From contig JAQWSU010000030.1 in assembly GCA_029243025.1 (NCBI GenBank), positions 372,001 to 436,000 of the forward strand: a stretch of 64,000 bases of DNA. The letters run 5' to 3'. Below the pieces are notes generated by a model. The model searched no databases. It had not been told where the DNA came from and was given only the letters and a program-made list of their open reading frames with translations. Shown one piece after another: positions 1 to 9,131 of the stretch. The position numbers and the translations under genes are program-made. Source of the stretch: Pirellulaceae bacterium. GTDB lineage: Bacteria; Planctomycetota; Planctomycetia; Pirellulales; Pirellulaceae. Within the stretch, counting starts at the first letter, position 1; each line of letters opens with the position of its first letter.

Positions 1-861
1 GAGGTGATCAAGATCGGACGGACCCATTTAATGGATGCGACTCCCCTGCGACTCGGTCAGGAATTTGGTGGTTTTGCTCGCCAAATGGAACTCTCCGTTG
101 GGCGGGCCCAAGATGCACTCAACGCTATTCTCGAACTCCCGGTGGGGGGCACAGCCGTTGGGTCTGGGATCAACACGCACCCCGAATTCGGGCGGCGCGT
201 CAGCGAAGCTGTGGCGGCCGAGTCGGGTATTGATTTTGTCGAGGCGGTTAATCATTTCGAAGCGAATGCGCAACGTGATGGCTTGGTGAGCTGCCACGGT
301 CATTTACGCACCATTGCGGTGACACTGATGAATGTGGCAAATAACATCCGCTTTCTCGGAGCTGGCCCACGTTGTGGCTATTACGAAGTTAAGCTACCAA
401 CTCGGCAGCCGGGAAGCTCAATCATGCCCGGCAAAGTCAATCCGGTAATGTGCGAAAGCGCGATGCAGGTCGCCGCGCGGGTGATGGGTAACGACCAGAC
501 CATTGCGACCTGCGGGGCGGTGGGTGGGCAGTTCCAGCTGAATATCATGATGCCCGTTATGGGGCAGACTGTCTTGGAAACGGTGCAACTGTTAGCCGGT
601 GCAAATCGCGCGTTTGTCGATTTTTGTGTCATGGATATGGAAGCAAATGAAGAAGCCTGTGAGGCGGCTGTAGAGCAGAGTCTCTCGATGGTGACGAGCC
701 TCAATCCGTTGATCGGCTATGAAAAAGCGGCCTCGTTGGCCAAGGAAGCCTTTGCGTCAGGAAAGACGATTCGTCAGCTGTGCCGAGAAAAAGGTATTCT
801 GCCGGAAGCAACGCTCAAGGAGGCACTTGATCCTTGGAGCATGACTGAGCCGCGGGAGTAA
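1..861 (+). CDS. fumC: Class II fumarate hydratase, 3' part (cut by window edge)
   Basis: Fumarase interconverts fumarate and malate in the TCA cycle in the cytoplasm. The visible part is about 286 residues of a family usually near 460, so some 175 N-terminal residues lie outside the window; the reading frame is open to base 1. Seen: a KIGRTHLMDATPL segment near the start, GGTAVGSG, and the superfamily signature GSSIMPGKVNP about 137-147 residues into the visible part. Aspartate ammonia-lyase shares this fold and signature; the HLMDA/GGTAVG context favours fumarase but does not exclude it. sdhCAB, the preceding TCA step, lies 4 kb away on the other strand. A TPR gene begins 34 bases after the stop. 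Confidence 0.88.
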   Translation, partial: EVIKIGRTHLMDATPLRLGQEFGGFARQMELSVGRAQDALNAILELPVGGTAVGSGINTHPEFGRRVSEAVAAESGIDFVEAVNHFEANAQRDGLVSCHGHLRTIAVTLMNVANNIRFLGAGPRCGYYEVKLPTRQPGSSIMPGKVNPVMCESAMQVAARVMGNDQTIATCGAVGGQFQLNIMMPVMGQTVLETVQLLAGANRAFVDFCVMDMEANEEACEAAVEQSLSMVTSLNPLIGYEKAASLAKEAFASGKTIRQLCREKGILPEATLKEALDPWSMTEPRE

Positions 862-895
862 TCTCAGCGGCAATTGGAAAACGGAGGTTCCAGTG

Positions 896-2038
896 ATGAA
901 ACGTACGGCTCACAATTGGTGGACTCAGGGATGGGTATTTATCGCCTGCTGCATGATCTCTTCATCGTTGATCGCACAAACTGGTGCGGTCCAGGGCATC
1001 GTCGCACGACCAACATCTGTCGGGCCAGCAATCGGTATTCCGGCTGCTGGAAATTCAGCCAGGCAACAAGTTGATGCGCTCTACGCTCAAGCGACCACGG
1101 CAAAAACAGCCGAGGAACTGACTCAGGCGTTGGGACTCGCCAAGCAGATAACACCCGAAGATCCGCAAACCCGTGACTATCTCAAAAATTTGACCGCTTG
1201 GCTTCACAACCGTCGCGGTGAAATGTTGACCCAGTTGGCTCACGAGCAAACGAAGGCCGGCAGGCCAGCTGAGGCGGCTACGCTTGAAGAACAGGCCGTG
1301 CAAGACTTCACCGCCTCGATTCAACTCAAAGCCAACGGACGGGCTTTCCACAATCGGGGGGTTAGCCTTGCGACTCAGGGCAAGTTTAAAGAGGCCATTG
1401 AAGATTTCAGTCAATGTTTGGCCATGAATCCGTCCTACGCCAATGCGAGATTCAATCGAGCGGAACTCTATCTCGAATTGGGACAGTATGAAGATTCTGA
1501 AAATGACTACTCCATGGTGATCAGTGCTCAACCGACGGACTCTGCAGCTCTCATCGGACGCGGCCATGTGCGGTTCTACCGAGGTCAGTTCGAAGATTCT
1601 TTGATGGACTTTAATGATGCGATCGTGCGTGATCCGGGAAACGCACTTGCCTATGCTGATCGAGCCGATCTCTATTCCTATCTTGGCCGCTGGGAACCGG
1701 CTGCACGCGATTATCGGATGGCAATCCGGATCGACGGTAATTTAGGGCGGGCATACCAGAGTGCGGCTTGGCTGATGGCAACCTGTCCCGATGATCGATT
1801 TCGAGACCAACAGCTGGCTCTGAGAGCCGCGAAACGGGCGATCGATTTGGAGGGCAGTCGAGACTACCGTTATCTGGACACTTTGGCAGCGGCCCAAGCC
1901 AACGCGGGACTTTACCCTCAAGCCCAACAATCGCTTCAACAGGCACTCCAGGCGGCACCCAGTGAGGTGGTCGTGGAGCTTGAGGAGCGAATGACGTTGT
2001 ATCAGGCAAATCGGCCTTATCGTGACGTTCCGCGCTGA
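896..2038 (+). CDS. Secreted or membrane-anchored TPR-repeat protein
   Basis: A protein of 380 residues with an N-terminal signal-like segment (basic MKRT, then a hydrophobic run to about residue 30, Ala/Gln-rich after it). From about residue 130 on there are consecutive tetratricopeptide units, recognisable by the spacing of A-x-x-D/N-R-A-x-L/A-x-x-x-L-G. TPR arrays bind other proteins; the partner is unknown. The ATG at 896 is preferred over the overlapping GTG at 893 because GGAGG lies 8 bases before it. It follows fumC closely and may be cotranscribed. No enzyme domain is seen. Confidence 0.8.
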   Translation: MKRTAHNWWTQGWVFIACCMISSSLIAQTGAVQGIVARPTSVGPAIGIPAAGNSARQQVDALYAQATTAKTAEELTQALGLAKQITPEDPQTRDYLKNLTAWLHNRRGEMLTQLAHEQTKAGRPAEAATLEEQAVQDFTASIQLKANGRAFHNRGVSLATQGKFKEAIEDFSQCLAMNPSYANARFNRAELYLELGQYEDSENDYSMVISAQPTDSAALIGRGHVRFYRGQFEDSLMDFNDAIVRDPGNALAYADRADLYSYLGRWEPAARDYRMAIRIDGNLGRAYQSAAWLMATCPDDRFRDQQLALRAAKRAIDLEGSRDYRYLDTLAAAQANAGLYPQAQQSLQQALQAAPSEVVVELEERMTLYQANRPYRDVPR

Positions 2039-2310
2039 CCCCTACGGTTGGTTCAGCTCACCAAAACTGCCAAGATGATCTGAGAATCTTCTTAATAGGA
2101 CCTTTTCGGATAGTCGAAATGGATTAAGATGATGAGACCCACCACTTATAAATATTAGTCGTGCCATCCCGGGAGGGCGGTGGTCGAGCCACCTGCCGGT
2201 GCCTCTCCGCGCGACATTATCCGAATGTTCCCATGCTGTTCCGGGCAACAGGACCACTAGCTGCGTCGTTGCCTCCACCCGTAACCCTTTTGATGTTTGA
2301 TAGAGATTCG

Positions 2311-4401
2311 ATGGATCTACGCAAGATTCGAAATATTGGTATTTCAGCCCATATCGACTCCGGGAAAACCACTCTGAGCGAGCGCATGCTGTTTTTCACT
2401 GGACGGATCCACAAAATGGAGGAAGTCCGTGGCGGTGGTGATGGAGCCACCATGGACCACATGGATCTGGAGAAAGAGCGTGGAATCACGATCACCAGTG
2501 CAGCAACAAGCGTCCAATGGGACGGGTTTGACATCAATTTGATCGATACCCCGGGCCATGTCGATTTCACTGTGGAAGTGGAACGCAGTCTGCGAGTTCT
2601 GGACGGGGCCGTGCTGGTGCTCTGTGCCGTCGGAGGCGTGCAGTCACAGTCGATCACCGTTGATCGTCAGATGAAACGTTACCACGTTCCGCGCTTGGCT
2701 TTCGTAAATAAGATGGACCGCACGGGTGCTGACCCGGCTGAGGTAACCAATCAGTTACGAGAAAAACTCAGGATCGATGCGGTCATGATCCAGATTCCGA
2801 TGGGTGCCGGCGAACAGTTTGAAGGCATTATCGATCTCGTCTCGATGAAGGCACTCTATTTCGATGGCAATGACGGCGAAAACGTGCGAGAAGAGCCGAT
2901 TCCGGCCGAATACGCTGACGAAGCCACGACTGCTCGGCAGCAAATGCTTGAGTCGCTGTCAATGTATCGTGACGATCTGATGGAACTTTTGCTGTCCGAG
3001 GAAGAAGTCAGCGAAGAACTTATTCACGAGGTACTACGCGACACAGTCCAGGCAGAGGAAGTCACTCCCGTGATGGTGGGTACCGCCTACCGAAATAAAG
3101 GTGTTCAACCCCTACTGGATGCCATCATCCGTTATTTGCCTTCTCCGTTGGATCGCTCGATCTCGGCGAAGGACTATTCGGATCCTGATAAAAGCTTTGA
3201 GCTTGAACCAGACTCCAGTAAGCCGTTTGTGGGAATGGCGTTCAAGATTGTTGACGATCCTTATGGTCAACTCACGTTCACGCGGGTTTACCAAGGCAAG
3301 ATCGAAAAAGGTCAGCAGTACTACAATCAACGCACCGGCCGCAAGGAACGCTTTAGCCGAATCCTACGAATGCATGCCGACAAGCGTGAAGAAGTGGATG
3401 AGGCAGTTGCCGGGGATATCGTGGCGATCATGGGCATCGACTGTGCCAGTGGTGATACCTATGCGTCAAAACCCAAGCTTTGCACGCTGGAAAACATGTT
3501 CGTGCCCGATTCAGTGATCAAAGTCGCTGTCAGTCCTTCGCAGCGAGCTGATTCCGACCGACTCGGCAAAGCCCTTGCTCGTTTCCGTAAAGAGGATCCG
3601 ACGTTCCGCGTTATGACGGATGAGGAAACCGGCGAAACCTTAATGGCGGGGATGGGTGAGTTGCACCTGGAAGTATATGTCGAACGAATTCGGCGGGAAT
3701 ACAACGTCGAAGTCGAAGTGGGAGCCCCCAAAGTAAGTTACCGTGAAGCTCCGACCCGTGGGGTCGACTACAACTACAAACACAAAAAGCAAACCGGTGG
3801 TTCAGGGCAGTTTGCCCACATTGTCGGGCGGCTTGAACCGCTTGAGGATGATGCCGAAGAGGCTTTTGTGTTCGAAGAAAAAGTCGTGGGAGGGCGCATC
3901 CCGAAGGAATACATTCCATCTGTTGAGAAGGGTTTTCGAGCAGCCTTGCCGAAAGGGCCCGTGGCCGGCTTCCCAATCATTGGAGTGAAGACCTTCTTGG
4001 GAGATGGCTCGTATCATGATGTGGATAGTTCAGATATGGCTTTCCAAATCTGCTCTCGAAACTGCTTCAACGAGACATTCCTCAAGGCAAAGCCAGTTTT
4101 GTTGGAACCGGTAATGAAAATGGAAGTTGAATGTCCCGTCGATTTTCAGGGTTCGGTGACCGGTGATCTCATCAGCCGTCGAGGCATGATCATCTCCACC
4201 GAAATGCAGGGAGAAATCGTTGTGATTAGCGCCGAAGTTCCCCTTTCGGAAACCTTTGGTTACTCCACCGACCTGCGTAGCCAGACACAAGGACAGGGCA
4301 CCTTCACGATGGAATTGGCTCGTTACAAGCGAGTTCCTGCGAAGATTCAGGAAGAAATCATCGCCGAACGAAAGAAGGGCGAACTGGTTGGTTCCAAGTA
4401 A
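2311..4401 (+). CDS. fusA: Translation elongation factor G, spdEFG1 / mitochondrial EFG1-like type
   Basis: GTPase that drives tRNA-mRNA translocation on the ribosome. Seen in order: G1 AHIDSGKTT, switch I RGITITSAA, G3 DTPGHVDF, G4 NKMD, then domains II-V ending in a lysine-rich tail; 696 residues from this start, the usual EF-G length. The G1 loop with Ser (IDSGKTT) and stretches such as VLDGAVLVLCAVGGVQ resemble mitochondrial EFG1 and the spdEFG1 subgroup known from spirochaetes, planctomycetes and deltaproteobacteria. Start: the frame stays open upstream to 2161, but homology begins at MDLRKIRNIG; an ATG at 2293 (six residues longer) is possible. A clear terminator follows the stop. No rpsL, rpsG or tuf adjoins it. 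Confidence 0.93.
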   Translation: MDLRKIRNIGISAHIDSGKTTLSERMLFFTGRIHKMEEVRGGGDGATMDHMDLEKERGITITSAATSVQWDGFDINLIDTPGHVDFTVEVERSLRVLDGAVLVLCAVGGVQSQSITVDRQMKRYHVPRLAFVNKMDRTGADPAEVTNQLREKLRIDAVMIQIPMGAGEQFEGIIDLVSMKALYFDGNDGENVREEPIPAEYADEATTARQQMLESLSMYRDDLMELLLSEEEVSEELIHEVLRDTVQAEEVTPVMVGTAYRNKGVQPLLDAIIRYLPSPLDRSISAKDYSDPDKSFELEPDSSKPFVGMAFKIVDDPYGQLTFTRVYQGKIEKGQQYYNQRTGRKERFSRILRMHADKREEVDEAVAGDIVAIMGIDCASGDTYASKPKLCTLENMFVPDSVIKVAVSPSQRADSDRLGKALARFRKEDPTFRVMTDEETGETLMAGMGELHLEVYVERIRREYNVEVEVGAPKVSYREAPTRGVDYNYKHKKQTGGSGQFAHIVGRLEPLEDDAEEAFVFEEKVVGGRIPKEYIPSVEKGFRAALPKGPVAGFPIIGVKTFLGDGSYHDVDSSDMAFQICSRNCFNETFLKAKPVLLEPVMKMEVECPVDFQGSVTGDLISRRGMIISTEMQGEIVVISAEVPLSETFGYSTDLRSQTQGQGTFTMELARYKRVPAKIQEEIIAERKKGELVGSK

Positions 4402-4423
4402 GCTGACAACATCACTTAACTCG

Positions 4424-4453
4424 AACGAGGCTGAACTCAGCCTCGTTTTTTTT
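4424..4453 (+). terminator. Rho-independent terminator after fusA
   Basis: Nine-base stem AACGAGGCT / AGCCTCGTT with a six-base loop, followed by a run of eight T. It sits 23 bases after the EF-G stop and points along +, so it ends that transcript before the convergent sdhB. Confidence 0.9.
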
Positions 4454-4606
4454 GCTAGCCACCAAGCGGATCGCTTTCGAGAGGAGACTCAGAGCTGGAA
4501 ACCATGCTCTGCATTTGAACGGTTTCACACCTGTGTCGTCGCTGCACGGATGGCAGCCCGCCTTTCTACCGCTGCAAGGTCCGCTCTGTGATCGGCGGCA
4601 GATCAA

Positions 4607-5461
4607 CTATCGGTCGAACCACTTCTTGAAAGCGTGTACAGTGGTTGCCCGTCCAGCCCGTGCGATCGACGTCGTCAACGGGATTTCTTTCGGGCAAACG
4701 GCAACGCAGTTTTGGGCGTTTCCGCAAATTTGTAGCCCGCCCGGTCCACTGAGTGCTTCCAATCGCTCGGAGGCTTGAGATTTGCCAGCCGGGTTGAGAT
4801 TGAATAAGACCGCTTGGCTGATCGCCTGAGGGCCAAGAAATGCGGTGGAATAGGCTTGGTCCTCCCGCTCCTTCAGCGATTCCTGCGACTCTCCGGCCTG
4901 CGGTTGAATCTCAACTTTTGTGTACTGAGGACAAGCTTCTAGGCAGCAGCCACAGCTCATGCACTGACTGAGCGGATAAATCTGTTCTTGATCGTTGCGG
5001 GGTACCAGGGGTCCAGGACCCAAGTCGTAGTATCCATCGGCGTTGACCCAGGCTTTCACGCGGCTCAGAGCGTTAAACATTCGACCGCGGTCCACCACCA
5101 AGTCACGTACGACGGGAAACTTCGTCATCGGTCTCAGTTCGATCTCCTGCGGGTTGTCGTCGAGCAGTCGGTCCACTATCGCGGAGCAGGCTTGTCTGAC
5201 ACGACCGTTGATCACCATTGTGCAGGCACCGCAAACTTCCTCGAGGCAGTTGCAGTCCCAGGCCACCGGTGCGACTGTCCGGCCATCGGCCGTTTCCGCC
5301 TGAGCTGCGACGGACTGTAGGACGCTGATGACGTTCATGTCCTGTTGGTGAGGCACGCGATGACGTTCCCAGTAACTAGCCTCTCCGGGGCCGTTTTGGC
5401 GGAGGATGCGGACTTCAAATGAGTGGGGTGTGGACTGCCCATTTCCAGATGCAGAAATCAT
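4607..5461 (-). CDS. sdhB: Succinate dehydrogenase iron-sulfur subunit
   Basis: Carries electrons from the flavin of SdhA to the membrane subunit. 284 residues. Cysteines for the plant-type [2Fe-2S] cluster are at 70, 72, 77, 80 and 92. The ferredoxin-type segment CMSCGCCLEACP (167-177) and the later cysteines 246, 252 and 256 supply the [4Fe-4S] and [3Fe-4S] clusters. Last gene of the sdhC-sdhA-sdhB operon, 29 bases after sdhA. The order and the large cytochrome subunit match the Bacillus/epsilonproteobacterial menaquinone-type enzyme rather than the E. coli type. Convergent with fusA. Confidence 0.95.
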   Translation of the reverse strand: MISASGNGQSTPHSFEVRILRQNGPGEASYWERHRVPHQQDMNVISVLQSVAAQAETADGRTVAPVAWDCNCLEEVCGACTMVINGRVRQACSAIVDRLLDDNPQEIELRPMTKFPVVRDLVVDRGRMFNALSRVKAWVNADGYYDLGPGPLVPRNDQEQIYPLSQCMSCGCCLEACPQYTKVEIQPQAGESQESLKEREDQAYSTAFLGPQAISQAVLFNLNPAGKSQASERLEALSGPGGLQICGNAQNCVAVCPKEIPLTTSIARAGRATTVHAFKKWFDR

Positions 5462-5490
5462 GCTTATCGTCTCTATACTCGGGGTCAGTT

Positions 5491-7482
5491 TCAGCTTCCA
5501 GCTTTGACGGTTTGCTCAGCGGGTTTTGCGCCATTCTCGACTTTGGCAGCACGTTGTTTCCATGCTTGCTCGATTGCCTCACCTCCCACCAGGCCGTAGA
5601 GTCGAGGACGTGGTGGAATGAGTGATACGTCAACGTCTTCGTAGGTGAGGTCAGGGTGGCTACCGTCCCAACTAGCGACGGTGGATTTGAGCCACTTTTG
5701 ATTGTTTTGCTCGAACGCATCACACCAAGCCTCGGCTTGGCGGTCTCGCTCGGCCGGATCTTGGGCTTCGATACCTTGGCGGGCAAAATCCGGTTTGAAG
5801 TGTGCACCGCGGCATTCGTCGCGTTGTCGAGCACCTTTCAAAATTGCTTTTGCGATTGGGAACATGTCGGACAGAGCTTTGGTGAATACGACGTTTTGGT
5901 TTGTCCACTGTCCCGTGTCTGAGAGGGAGCAGTTTTGGGCTCGGTCACTCAGCTCGCTAACCGTTTCGTAAGCCTCGTCCAGGTTTTTATTGTGTCGAAC
6001 CACCGTGCAGGCTTTGGTCATCACATCCCCAAGCTGCTGGTGCAAAAGATAGGGATTCTCGCCCTTTGTGGGGCCTGAGAGCAGTTGCTCGTGACGTGCT
6101 TGCTCCCGCGACTCAGCTTGTTCGAACAGAGAGGAAGGCTGATCGGCTGCCGTGCCTGGCGCGTTCTTAAGCCAGGTGTCGATGCAGGGGGCGACAAATA
6201 GCCCTGAAAAGATGCAGCTGAGGAGCGAATTCGCTCCCAGGCGGTTGGCTCCATGGTACTGGTAGTCGCACTCGCCGATCGCATATAGTCCGGGAATGTT
6301 CGTCACCTGATTGCGTGGCGATCCAGGTTCGAGTCCACCGTCAGCAGATTTTTCGTAGTCTGCCCACAATCCGCCCATGCTGTAGTGGACTGCTGGGAAG
6401 ATTTTCATCGGCACATCACGTGGGTCAACTCCCTGGAATTTCTCGTAAATCTCGAGGATGCCTCCAAGCTTACGATCCAGTTCGCTGCGTTCGATATGGG
6501 TTAGATCAAGGTAGACACATTGTCGAGTCGCGTCGACGCTCAGACCTTCATAGACGCACACATCGAAGATCTCGCGAGTTGCGATGTCACGCGGGACCAA
6601 GTTGCCGTAGGTCGGATAGCGTTCTTCCAGAAAGTAGTATCGTTCGGCTTCGGGAATGTCTCTCGGGTCTCGCGGATCCTGAGGAGTTCTCGGCACCCAA
6701 ACGCGCCCCCCCTCACCTCGTGCTGACTCACTCATCAATCGTAGTTTGTCTGCGCCAGGAATGGCCGTGGGATGGACCTGGATGAATTCGCCGTTCGCGT
6801 AGTTCACTCCAGACTGAAAACATCGACTTACCGCACTTCCATTACACGCCATCGACATTGTCGAGCGTCCGAAGATTAAGCCGCAACCACCACTCGCGAC
6901 GATGACCGCGTCGGCAGCAAACGATTCGATTTTCATCGAGACAAGATCCTGAGCAACACAGCCTCGACAAACGCCGGATTCATCAACGATGGGTGCGAGG
7001 AAGTCCCAGAATTCAAACTTTCGAACTTTGCCTTGGCCCTCCCAGCGGCGAACCTGCTCATCCAACGCGTAGAGTAATTGTTGCCCTGTGGTCGCGCCGG
7101 CGAAGGCCGTTCTTTTGAAAAGTGTACCGCCGAATCGCCGGCGATCGAGGTAACCTTCACCCGTACGGTTAAAGGTAACCCCCAATCGGTCCATCAAATC
7201 GATCACCTTCGGCGCCCAGTAGGCCATCTCTTTTACCGGCGGTTGGTGCTGTAAGAAATCACCTCCGTAGACGGTATCATCCAAATGTTTCCATTCGCTG
7301 TCGCCCAGTTGACGCGTCTGATCATTGCAACTGTTGATGCCACCCTGAGCGCAAACGCTGTGAGAGCGTTTCACGGGGGTCAAGCTCATCAAATCGACGT
7401 CGATCCCGATCTCGGACAGCTTCATCGCAGCCGACAAGCCGGCCAGTCCGCCACCGATGATCATTACGCGTTGCTTTGCCAT
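5491..7482 (-). CDS. sdhA: Succinate dehydrogenase flavoprotein subunit
   Basis: Catalytic flavoprotein of succinate:quinone oxidoreductase; oxidises succinate to fumarate at the inner face of the cytoplasmic membrane. 663 residues, slightly long for the family. The FAD-binding GGGLAGLSAAMKL motif starts at residue 10, followed by HSVCAQGGINSC, the flavin-attachment region of the B. subtilis-type enzyme. ARGEGGRVW and HYSMGGLWAD, typical of the capping and active-site regions, follow. The C-terminal helical domain is complete. It lies 44 bases after sdhC and 29 before sdhB, clearly one operon. Fumarate reductase is the alternative; the fold cannot tell the direction. Confidence 0.95.
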   Translation of the reverse strand: MAKQRVMIIGGGLAGLSAAMKLSEIGIDVDLMSLTPVKRSHSVCAQGGINSCNDQTRQLGDSEWKHLDDTVYGGDFLQHQPPVKEMAYWAPKVIDLMDRLGVTFNRTGEGYLDRRRFGGTLFKRTAFAGATTGQQLLYALDEQVRRWEGQGKVRKFEFWDFLAPIVDESGVCRGCVAQDLVSMKIESFAADAVIVASGGCGLIFGRSTMSMACNGSAVSRCFQSGVNYANGEFIQVHPTAIPGADKLRLMSESARGEGGRVWVPRTPQDPRDPRDIPEAERYYFLEERYPTYGNLVPRDIATREIFDVCVYEGLSVDATRQCVYLDLTHIERSELDRKLGGILEIYEKFQGVDPRDVPMKIFPAVHYSMGGLWADYEKSADGGLEPGSPRNQVTNIPGLYAIGECDYQYHGANRLGANSLLSCIFSGLFVAPCIDTWLKNAPGTAADQPSSLFEQAESREQARHEQLLSGPTKGENPYLLHQQLGDVMTKACTVVRHNKNLDEAYETVSELSDRAQNCSLSDTGQWTNQNVVFTKALSDMFPIAKAILKGARQRDECRGAHFKPDFARQGIEAQDPAERDRQAEAWCDAFEQNNQKWLKSTVASWDGSHPDLTYEDVDVSLIPPRPRLYGLVGGEAIEQAWKQRAAKVENGAKPAEQTVKAGS

Positions 7483-7526
7483 TGAGACAGCTCCAGTTTT
7501 AATTATCTACTGTTCGGTCGGTGAGA

Positions 7527-8438
7527 TCATTGAAAACGAACAGAGTCCGAGTCGCTTCCTGCGTCGGCTTGTTCCGAGTCCGTCGACTTTGCCTCCTGCT
7601 CAGCGTCGATCTCTTCCTCCACTTCCTTCAATTCGGAGGGCGAATACGTCTTGTGCTCCGCTTCGGCCCTTTCCGGGTTGAGCTCACCCGACGCAACCCG
7701 CGCGTCGTACATCTCTTCTTCTACCTTGAGGGCGTCACCCACTGGAATGGTCTTGGTCCCAGCCAAAGCAGCGAGACCAACGACGGCCAAACCGACCCCA
7801 AACGCACCACAAACATAGTTCGCCCGACGTTGGGCGGCAGGTGTGATCCAAACCCCCCAGGTAATTCCCATTGTCCAGATGCCGTTCGCGAGGTGGAACA
7901 CACAAGACAAAATTCCAATCGCATACAACACTGGCACAAGTGTGCCTTTCATGGCCAACGCCAGCGAAGTGGCCGCATTGTAGGGGCGGAAATTCGCACC
8001 GTTTAACGGATGCGCCACTTTGTCAAGCCAGCCTTCAAAGTGGAACCAGCCGTGCATGTGAAACACATGCCAAACAATGAAAACAAAGGCAATCATTCCG
8101 GTTGCCCGTTGCAGGCTGTAGCGGATGTTGCTGCTGCTTTGATAAGTGCCGCTGTTCGGGAGCCCGCTACGAATGATCACGACGCCTAGAATGGCGTGGA
8201 ACAAAATTGGCGTAAAAATGAAGCCCCACTCGACTAGCGGCAGGATACGCCCCAGGCTGTGGATACGGTAAACATTATTTTGGAATGTGGCCGGCGAATC
8301 CAACACACTCGCGTTCGTGATCAGGTGGACAACCATGTAGGCTCCCACCGGAATAAGCCCGCTGAGCGAATGGAGTCGGCGGATGAGGAACTCATGGCGA
8401 ACCAGCCAGGATTGGTTGGAAGCAGACAGATCGTTCAC
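7527..8438 (-). CDS. sdhC: Succinate dehydrogenase cytochrome b558 subunit (large, SdhC type)
   Basis: Membrane anchor that binds haem and quinone for SdhAB. About five hydrophobic segments, with His residues in RRLHSLSGLIPVGAY, VVHL, FHAILG and VWHVFHMHGW as likely haem ligands; close in pattern to B. subtilis SdhC. The start is placed at a GTG (VNDLSASNQ) six bases after AAGGG because family homology begins just after it. The frame is open to 8684, but the extra 82 residues show no membrane or family feature. The C-terminus is an unusual acidic, charged tail of about 60 residues not seen in the Bacillus protein. First gene of the sdh operon. Confidence 0.85.
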   Translation of the reverse strand: MNDLSASNQSWLVRHEFLIRRLHSLSGLIPVGAYMVVHLITNASVLDSPATFQNNVYRIHSLGRILPLVEWGFIFTPILFHAILGVVIIRSGLPNSGTYQSSSNIRYSLQRATGMIAFVFIVWHVFHMHGWFHFEGWLDKVAHPLNGANFRPYNAATSLALAMKGTLVPVLYAIGILSCVFHLANGIWTMGITWGVWITPAAQRRANYVCGAFGVGLAVVGLAALAGTKTIPVGDALKVEEEMYDARVASGELNPERAEAEHKTYSPSELKEVEEEIDAEQEAKSTDSEQADAGSDSDSVRFQ

Positions 8439-8813
8439 GGACTTCCCTTTAAAAAGCAGTGGCGCACCCGGATCAGTCGAGTACGTGCGGTACCATGCAA
8501 TGACGCCTGAGAAACGTCGGAGCCCCACTGGCGTGGCCTTTGTAGAGCCCCTCACAGGACCTGCATAGTATAGATGTGCCACAATCGTCGACAACCAGCC
8601 TTGCAGATGATCGATTGTCGCAGGCGCTGCAAAAAAGCTGCAGATTTCTCTCTGATCAGGAGAACCGAATCCGTTGATCCTCACCGCACCCGACTGCTGG
8701 CGACGGAACCTGCTGAAATGGCCGGCAACAATTCTGACTAACCGATCCGAGCACCAAAAAAGGACGTAGACAAACTACGCCCTTTTTAAACGACCGAATT
8801 CGTTCGTTGGGGA
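8439..8813. other. Intergenic region: sdh promoter side and HU terminator
   Basis: 375 bases between sdhC and the HU gene, both on -. It holds the HU terminator at 8756-8787. The rest must contain the sdh promoter; no clear -35/-10 pair could be picked. The sdhC frame stays open through 8684, so a longer SdhC cannot be fully excluded. Confidence 0.5.
8756..8787 (-). terminator. Rho-independent terminator after the HU-like gene
   Basis: On the - strand the RNA reads a stem AAAGGGCGUAG / CUACGUCCUUU with one G-U pair, a five-base UUUGU loop and a U run. It lies 27 bases after the HU stop. Confidence 0.85.
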
Positions 8814-9131
8814 TCAGACCACGTCCTTCAGCCGCTTTAACGGGCTGATCTTGACGACGTTGCGAGCTGGCTTGGCCTTGAATGTTGTCGTTTCCTTCGT
8901 GAACGGATTGATCCCTTCACGCTCCGGTTGAGCCGGTTTGCGAACCACTCGCACCTTCATCAGTCCTGGAATGTTAAAGACTCCGGGGCCAGCTTCGTCC
9001 AGGTTGTCACCGATTAATTTGACGAGTTCGTCAAAGAAACCGTTCACCTGTTGTTTCGAAAGACCCGTACTCGCCGACAAGGAAGCGATAATCTCGGTCT
9101 TGGTCATCGCCTTTTTTGGTGTATCGTTCAT
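8814..9131 (-). CDS. HU/IHF-family DNA-binding protein
   Basis: Small nucleoid protein that bends DNA. 105 residues with the HU pattern: MTKTEIIASLSASTGLSKQQV (two N-terminal helices), the beta-arm region ending in GINPFTKETTTFKAKPARN, and a basic C-terminus. Relative to HU, the DNA-binding arm has the changed tip VVRKPAQPEREG. Preceded by GAGGG eleven bases before the ATG. It is monocistronic: a terminator follows, and a strong perfect inverted repeat lies 36 bases upstream of the start (9167-9188). Confidence 0.9.
   Translation of the reverse strand: MNDTPKKAMTKTEIIASLSASTGLSKQQVNGFFDELVKLIGDNLDEAGPGVFNIPGLMKVRVVRKPAQPEREGINPFTKETTTFKAKPARNVVKISPLKRLKDVV

Noticed and set aside
8439-8684. 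N-terminal extension of SdhC to 8684
   Set aside because: Family homology and the first membrane span begin after the GTG at 8438, which has a ribosome site.
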